Shown in pieces: positions 28,607 to 37,600 of a stretch of 45,671 bases of DNA. Both the position numbers and the translations under genes were made by a program. How positions within the stretch are numbered: position 1 is the stretch's first letter; each line of letters opens with the position of its first letter. The stretch is from a virus. Location: positions 1-45,671 of IMG/VR virus record IMGVR_UViG_3300020055_000040; one strand, given 5' to 3'. Under the pieces are notes generated by a model. The model did no database searches, was not told the origin of the DNA, and saw only the letters and a program-made list of their open reading frames with translations.

Positions 28607-31600
28607 GGATTTATACCAATATTAGATGGATTAATAGTTTCATTAAACACGTCAATGGCACCAGTATCAACAACACTATCTATATCAACCGTCTGAGGTC
28701 CAGATGGTGTGATAACCTTATGCTCCGCAGCATCGTATTCTGAGATAATCTCTTCTTCAGTAATTATTGCAGGATAAACAGCAATAATGTCTTCAGGTTG
28801 CTTGCGTAATTCTTGGGTACGTCCTAATTGAGAACCAGCAAATTCAAGTTGTGGGGAAACAATAACTATTGCTTCAGATACGAAGTTAGATACAGAAACA
28901 GAAACTAATGTGTCTCCGGTATCAATAGTCTCAACAGGAATAATAATTTCAGATTCTTCAGTATCATTTTCCTCAACCTTACTTATAGATACATAGTTAA
29001 TGCCGGGTGCAGTTGTTAGAGTTTGTACATCAGATTCAATCTCTTCAACGGAACTTATTGTTGGATAAGTTGCCGCTACATCTCTAGGTTGTAATGTAAT
29101 CTGTTCGGATACAGTTACATTTTCACCAATAAAGATATATGATACATCCTCAGGAATTGGTACTTCTTCAATTATTGATATAAACTCACTTGTAGATGTC
29201 GAGGTTAGCAGAGGTACGCTAGCTGAAGATTCGCCTAGAATAATTAATTCGCCTTCTGTTGGTGACAGTTCAGTAGCAACTGAGTCGAATTCGAATCCAA
29301 TTATTAATTCATCAACGGTAGTTTCTAGTAGAGTGACATCAAGAATTGTCACATCTTCAGGAGTTGGTGGAATTTCAGCAATAATTGTATTGTCCGTAAA
29401 TCCGGATGGTACAGGAGAAACTGAGATTGTGTTTAGATTAATACTGATATCATAATTTACATCAGAAAGTGATACCAAATTACTATCTGGTTCAACGATA
29501 CTATCAATTTGTGATGCGGTTACTAAGTCGTAAATTTGTGCATCATACTCATTAATTAATGTTACATCACTGGTAATTTCGGGTACATCAATAAATTCTA
29601 CAGTAGTAGATCTTAGACGCTTGGTAACATCAGTTGAGGCAATTGGTTCAAGCGTATCTGTGGTTAGTGACTCAACAGTTCTACCTGCTCTTTCTAGAGG
29701 TGAAACTGTGTCAACAAATCCATCAATAGAAGTGACATCTAAATCTGTATCAAATCTGAGGATGATGTCTGTTGTACCGCTAATTGGTCCAGCATTATCA
29801 TCTTCATTAAACGCCTCAATTTCTTGTTCCGGTGGACCATTACCATTAATGAAGTTCAGGTATACCCTAACAACTTCACCAATAGGGTGTACTGCTTCTA
29901 TGGTTCCTTCAGCACCTCTTAGATCAATAAAGAATCTATCTGGTAACTTGCTTGAATATGTTAAAACTTCAGTTCCAACAATGAGAAGTCCACTATCAGG
30001 GAATCCATCTGTGGATGTAACAAATAAAGTTGTATCTCCAAGGTTGAATTGAATATTGACAAGAGCAGCAAGTTGATTGAGACTTTCTGGAGTAATTAAT
30101 GTATCTCCAGCACCAACTCTAGATTCGCTTAGAATTAATACAGTACCGGATGTAGCAGTTGATGCACCAACAGGAGCGGAAGATTCCTGTGGTTTGATAA
30201 ACAATCTTTCACCAACTTCCACTGAAGGAACCAAGGAAATTGTAGAATTAAAGTTTGCACCAGAAGTTCTTAGTATTTCCTGTGTTAATCCTGTAGGAAT
30301 CTGTGCCGATACAACCTCCGCTTCAAGGAACTTATTAATGATAAATTCATCAATTGGGTCTGCAAATCCAACAGGAATAAATGCACCAGTTTCAGTAAGA
30401 TTAGGTACAACAATTTGTGCTTGAGTTCCAATAATTAGAGGTGATGGGAACAGTGAAATATTGACATTTCTAGAAAGAGATGTTTGAATATTTCTTTGAG
30501 TTTTGATAATATCATAACCTCTAGTTACAATCGCAGTTGGAGGTGAAGTATACCCATAACCAGGATTTTCAATTTGTAATCCTACTACTACACCATCCCA
30601 TGTCAAAACGCGAGCAAATCCACCGCCACCATTTCCATCGACAGGAATAAAGTCTATGTAAACTCCTTCTTGATATCCAGTTCCAATTTGAGGTATCGAT
30701 TCACCAAGAAGGCGTAGTCTAATTAAATCGGGTTCACCATAATCCAAACCTGTAATAGAACCTGTCACTGGATCAATTACTGTTGTAATTGAAAGACCAC
30801 TTCCACTAGGTCTTTCTAAAGAAGGTGATGTTATAATAGAACCATAAAAAGTATTTGGTGTAAAGGTATTATAATTATTAGTTTTTACAATATCAGGAAC
30901 TGATGTTATAGTTCTGAAATTATTTTCCCCATTTACTCTAATCTTATCTCCTTCTAGTATCTTCGCTGTAGAAGTATGTGTTCCTCTCCATGCTTTATTT
31001 CCCGATTCTTTTGCAAATAACCATGGAGAAACAGTTCTTCTTAGTAATCTCTGCCCATCTTCTTCTTCAAAATTAAATACAATTTCTGCTGAAACTACAG
31101 TAGCGGTATCATCTACAACAATTTCAGTTCCTTCAGCAACTGTAATATTTCCAAAGACATAAAAATCTGGTCCTAGGAAAGTAATATCTTCATCAAATGT
31201 AATAGCTACAGTAAAATCTAAATCGGGTACGTTTTCTAAACGCTTTCTGAAAATAATTGGTTGTTCAGAGTTAATTTCAGGATTGTTGTTAATTGCAAGT
31301 TTTAATCTAATTCCTGGATATGGATCTTGAATTTCTTCGTAGTCATATACGGAACCAATTGAATTGTCGTCATTATAAATTTGAATTGGATGTGTACGAG
31401 ATGGAGCATCCCAATTTTTTACAGTTTCATAGAAATTTTCTCCATCTGCGCTATAATATAAATCCAAGATAGCAAGAGCAGAATATGCACCATTACGCTC
31501 AAAATAGAAAGCAGTAAAGGTGTTATTATCAGAACCACCTTGATATGAAAGTATGTCTACATTAGGTATTGTAGTAATACCATCGGGTGATGTGTAACTG

Positions 31601-34600
31601 TTTAAACGTTTTTTAAATACTAATCTATTTCCGGAAATAGTATAATCAACACTAGGTCTTTGCTGTACTCCGTCCACAAAGACTGTATAGTATCTTGGGT
31701 CTGTCACTGCAGTGACAGCTCCAAAGTCATTAAAAATTGTTAGATCTTTGCGAATGGGTATCTTATTAGAATCTACTCTTCTTCTCTCATAAGAACCAAT
31801 AGAATAGGCGTGGAAAGTTTCTATAGATAGTCCTTCACCCAATCTTAGTTGTGCATCTGACTGGTCCCATTTTGGCGCGACTGAAAATTCAATTAAATCA
31901 GTTAGGTTTGGATTTTCTGATCTTATAATTTTGTATGCAGGTGGTTTTTGTAAAATACCATTAATAAAAACTAATAAATCTTCACCTACGGTGGTTTTGA
32001 AGATATCTCCATTATCTTTATAAAGTTCAAATAAAGTATTCTCGCCGTCAATGTAATCTGGACGACTTGATTCCACTGTTCCTGCGCCAGTAGTCAATAT
32101 AGTATCCAATGATTGATGTAATGTATAAACAGCAGAAATGACCTCTGCACATTCTGCTCCAAAAACAACTCCGTCAATTTCTGTAGAAAGTTGTAGTTCT
32201 ACATCATCGATTAAATCATAATTCGAATATGTTTTTAATGTTGTATATTCCCCACTTCTCTGTTGATTACCAAAATCTCGTTGAATAAGATTTGGACCAT
32301 TTTCTAAGATAAAGATATAAGAATCTTTATAAGATTCTATTGCTGACTGAACTTCTGCACACTGAACACCAAATGATTCATCTGGTGCTACAGCATATGG
32401 TGTTGTTTCAAAAGGTGCTCCAGGGTCTAAAATAGCCTGCTGCATTAAATCTACAGCATATGTAAATGCAGCAACCGTCTCTGTTAATTCGTCATTTATA
32501 TAATTTAATTTATTTGCTAGATAATACTTCTCAGCATAATCAATAATTCTGTTATTTCCGCCATACTGTAGATGATAAACAACAGCATCAATTAAATATC
32601 CAGTATCTCTCCGGCACTTAATTTCACTTGGATTTACAAATCCAGGGAATGTTGAATTTACATACGAAATAGTTTCATCAATAATATAACTTCTATTGAC
32701 CTTGATAAGATTAGCAGCATCAACAAAAGTTCCTGTGTTGATTTTACTTAATGAGAATCTTACTTGACGTAATCTAGCAATAGCAGCGGTAATAGAAACA
32801 GTAGTTCCATCATCAATAATTAATTCAGCATCAGTATTAATTTGTATTCCATTGTATTCAAATTCAATTTCCCCACTAGTTCCTGGTAATTCTTCTATTG
32901 TACTTGAAGGAATCTCAAAGATAAATGATGATGTATCACTAATGTCAGCAAATGCGTTATTACTCACTCTAATATTAGTTTCATCAATAATTTCGATAAC
33001 TCTAGTGTCCAGTGGGAACTGACTACCAGAACTTAGGTACATACCCTCAACAATACCAAATGTCGAAGGAACTGTGATGAGGTCACTATTTGCAGTTACA
33101 ATAACTTCAAAAATTGGATCTGCAGTTGCTGGGTCATCAATGAATACTACATCCCAATTTCTAATTGCCGCAGCACATAATTTTGCAGCATAAAGGTATG
33201 CATCTCTAGTTTCTTCTAATTCATTATTAATAAAGTCTAATTCTTGAGCTGCATTATAATAAGAGTTTCCTGCAGTTACTGTACTGAGGTTACCACCAAA
33301 TCTTAAGTCATGCTCAAATGCATCAATAATAAGACCTATATCTCTCTTGCATTTACCAGTATCAAACTCAGTTGCTGGATACTTTGCCGTAATATAACCA
33401 AAAGTTTCCTCAACAATAAAGTTTCTATTGAATCTAATTTGATTTGCTGAATCTAACCATATTCCACTTCTTTGGAAAATATTTTTTGCCTTCTTAAATG
33501 AAGATTCTGAGATATCAGTATCGACAAATTCAAACAATCTACCAATAAAGTTTGCTGGTTCTAAAGATTGACCTTCTGATACTCTAGGACCTAATGGAGC
33601 AGTTGCAAATGTAATTTCACTTCCATCAACAGTAAATGCAACTTTTGGTTCTTGTACTATACCATTAATAGAAATAATTAATGCATTTTCATTATACGGT
33701 TCAATTAGTGCATTGGTTTCTGCATCACGCATAGTAAATGTTCTAGTACCGAAAGTTAGTCCGGTATCACCGTCAATATATCCATCAAACTCTGGTGACA
33801 GTGAAATATCGTAAATATTGGTAGAAGATAAATTTTCCTCATCTAAAGCTAATCTACCTACACCTTTAGTAATATTAATGTCACCAAAACTAGATACAAC
33901 TTCAGTAAGTTGAATTACTCTAGATTCACTAAATCCATCTTCTACAGTAACGTTAATTTGTGCTAAGAATGGGATAATAGGTTGCTCTGCTGGTGGAGCA
34001 ACTGCCTTAACTTCATTTTCAACTACAACTTCACCAAAGAGTTGAAAACCTGCTGGGTGTACAACATCTTTAATTAGGTCTCTCCAAATATCAATAGGAG
34101 TATATGATCTGATTACATAAGAATAATCTTGATAATAATACGAATCAGTAATTTTACTATCAGTAGCACTAATAATACCTTTTTCTGAATTAAAGAATCC
34201 TTTCTTGTCAAAGAAAGACTTAAATTCAGTTTCATAGTCTGTTGATAAAATTGCTATAATAGAAGCACCTTCTAATTCAATAGTTTTGTCTAATTCCCCA
34301 ACAATATTTTTGAATTTGACAATATTTGAATTTTTCTTCACCGTAGTTACAACAGTGCCCTCAAAGAATGGAATTCCTCCAGGACCAAACTGCCTCACTT
34401 TCTTCCCTGCGGGGAATCTACCTTCAGAGACATTGGATAACAAGACTACCAAAGTTGAAGTAAATTTTGGTAATGTTGTTGTATCTTTACTATAATTTGA
34501 TCCAGGATTATTAATTATAACTGATTTTGGTAATCCAATATTTTCTGAAGTTGCATAAATTTTGTGTGCAGTTTCAATCGCTCTTAGAGTTGGGACTTTT

Positions 34601-37600
34601 GAATATCCAGTGCCGGGTTCCAATATATTTAAAGATATAATTTTTCCATCTACCACGGAAGGTCTATAAATGCCTGGTGTTCCCTCGTCACTCTCAGTTA
34701 TAATGGCAGGATTGGTGTAATTTGTCCCCGCATCTGTTATAGACACAGATGTAACATTACCAAATTTATCTAAAGTCACATTAAATTTTGCTTCTTGAAA
34801 TTCAGGAACACGAATACCTAAGATAGTTGGAATTTCTGTATATTCAGAACCAGAATTTTCTACTTTAATAGATTTAATTTCACCAATAGAAGTTTCAGAA
34901 CTTGTTATGTAAGAAATGTCTCCACTACCATTCTCTTGTGGTTGATTAGCAATAGAATATGTAAATTTATCATCTGTAGTAAAATCAATTACCTTTGTTC
35001 CAACAAGAGGATCTAATTCTACAGAAACTCTAGAGTTATCTGTATCTACACCACTTGCCACAATAAAATAGTAGTAATTTGTAAATCTTAGTGCTTGTGT
35101 ATCAGTAAATGTATTGTCTGGCGTATTTAATCCAAATCCAAATTTTAAAGATACGAAAGAATTTGGCAACTCAGAACCAGGCTCATCATCACCAACAAGT
35201 TTTTCTAAAGTAATTAAATTGTAATTTAAACTTGGCGAAAAATCTAAGTATGTATCCACCATACTAGGATGAGAAGTATCAAAAATATACTTGTAATATA
35301 ACTGAATATTAATATTTGGATTGATTACAAAATTGTTCTCGTCATCTTCAGAAAATTCTAATTTAAATGTCTTTTCACCAACAGATTGGATAGAAACATT
35401 TTTTTCTGGATTACTAGAATCTGAGAAGAAAGATGATATTGATATATTTGGTGTTTGTGTAATATCAACACCATATTCATATTGTAAAATTAATAAATTT
35501 GTTTCTGGATTATAACTATAAACTGTGGGGTCTGTAGAACTAGTTCCAATTTGGTCTAGGTATTGTCCAGGAGTAAATCTGTAAATTGGATTAGAAAAGT
35601 TAACAATAGCAGTGTTAAAATGTTTTGCCGCTACAGTTCCCTGTTGTCCTCTTTCTATACCAACAAGACGTTCTGCGCTATCTATAGAAACAACTTTGAC
35701 AATTTCATCATCAATCGTTAGAAAATCATCTACAGAAAGATATTCTACTGATGTCAATTTAAAAATATCTTCATCTGGTCCCAATCCAGCGTGATCAACT
35801 CTAAAGATTGCAGGTCTGTTTTGTGTAACACCAACTAAATTGTCTAGAGTTAAAACTTCGTCTTCTTTAAAATTGGAACCTTTATCTGTAACAATTATTT
35901 CCGAAACTGAATTATATGTACCATAATTTGTAATTACAACGTTTACGGATGCATTTCCTAAATTTGCTGAATATGTTCCTGGGGCACTATAAAGTCCTCC
36001 AGCTAGAATTGATAGTCTACCAATACCAGTATCTTCAAGACTTGCTACTAATCTTCTATCTCTAAGTTGTACCTCTTGAAATAATTTTTTGCGTACATAA
36101 TATGTTTTTTCGGTAACAGAATCTTCTGGATTGATACTAACGTCAATAATATCTCCAATAGACAGATTGTGATTTTCAGATGTTTTTAGAATAGCAAAAT
36201 TGTAATCAAAAATACTAATAGTAATATTTTCACTCAATGAACGTGTTGAAAATATACCAACACCAACATCATCAGCAAGAGTACTACTTTGTAAAGATAA
36301 ATCGTTATTGTCAATACCTAAATCAAAATCTCCAAACTGTACTAATACTCTTAATGTATTTTGACGAGATGTGCTTTCTAAAATTACACCGGATGCTTTA
36401 ACTGAATCCGGATTCAACTCACCATCAGTTAATTCTATAGTTGAATTGGCGGTAAATGTAGCAGAATCATTAAGTAATAAAGATATAATTTTTACTGGGG
36501 TATTGGTATTTGGATCTATAAGGTCAAATTTATCATTAGTAAAGTTTCCAGTAATATCCTCTAAAATAATTGTAGAGTCAAATAATACATCCCCTACAAT
36601 ATTACCTTCAAATCCGGTATTTTGCTGTCTAAAAATATAATCTTTAAAAAGGTAACATTCAGTTAATGAACGTAATTTACATACACTTTCTTTTGCTCTA
36701 AGGTAATCTACATTAGAGTTGGACACAGTACCAACTGAAGCAAGCAATCCAGAACCACCAGACTTGGGATTTTCTATGAATACTTTATTTCCTGGATTGT
36801 GTTCCCTTACAGTAGAATCTACAAAGAATCCATTAACAAAACCTGAATTTACAGAAGAAACTACAGCGGAGAAATTTTGACCGTTTTTAATTACGTCCGT
36901 AAAATCTAGTATCTTTGCTGTTCTAGGAACTTGATCTTGTGTAATAGGACTATTATAGTTTGAATCTACAGGGATAGAATAATAATTCTTACCAAGAATG
37001 TAAGGATAAACTGGATTACCTGAAGCATCGATGCTCAAGAAATATGCATACACACCTTGAGGATATTCAGGAGTTACGCAATATCTACCATTATTGATAT
37101 CCAAATATGTTTTTCCTGTGTTAATATTTGGAGACCATGTAAAATCTTCATCAAATGTACCCAATGGGTAAACTGATACTGGTGGACCATCTGGTCTAGA
37201 AGTATTTTCTGTATATCCACTTCTAAGTCTAGTAATTGCAGAAGTTGCATCTAGTGGGTCGGTATATCCATATGGACCGTAAATTGGATTGCCATCATAT
37301 GCATATCCAATAATTTTTGAGTGACCTGTAACAGTTTCTTGGTATAAAGAATTGATGTTATCGCCTAATGCAAAACGTAACTTTTTAGGATTTGCTAAAA
37401 TTGCATAAGTCTTTCCTAGAGTCTTATCAACAAAGAATTTTTTGTTTATTACAGTTCCATGATTATCATCGAGGTTTGTTGACTCAGTATATCTATTTTT
37501 GTACCATTTTTTTATTTCAAAAGTTACTGAAGCTCCAGCACCGGCAGGAATAACATCAACAACTACATTTGCTGCAGTATAATTTCTACCTTCATTTATT

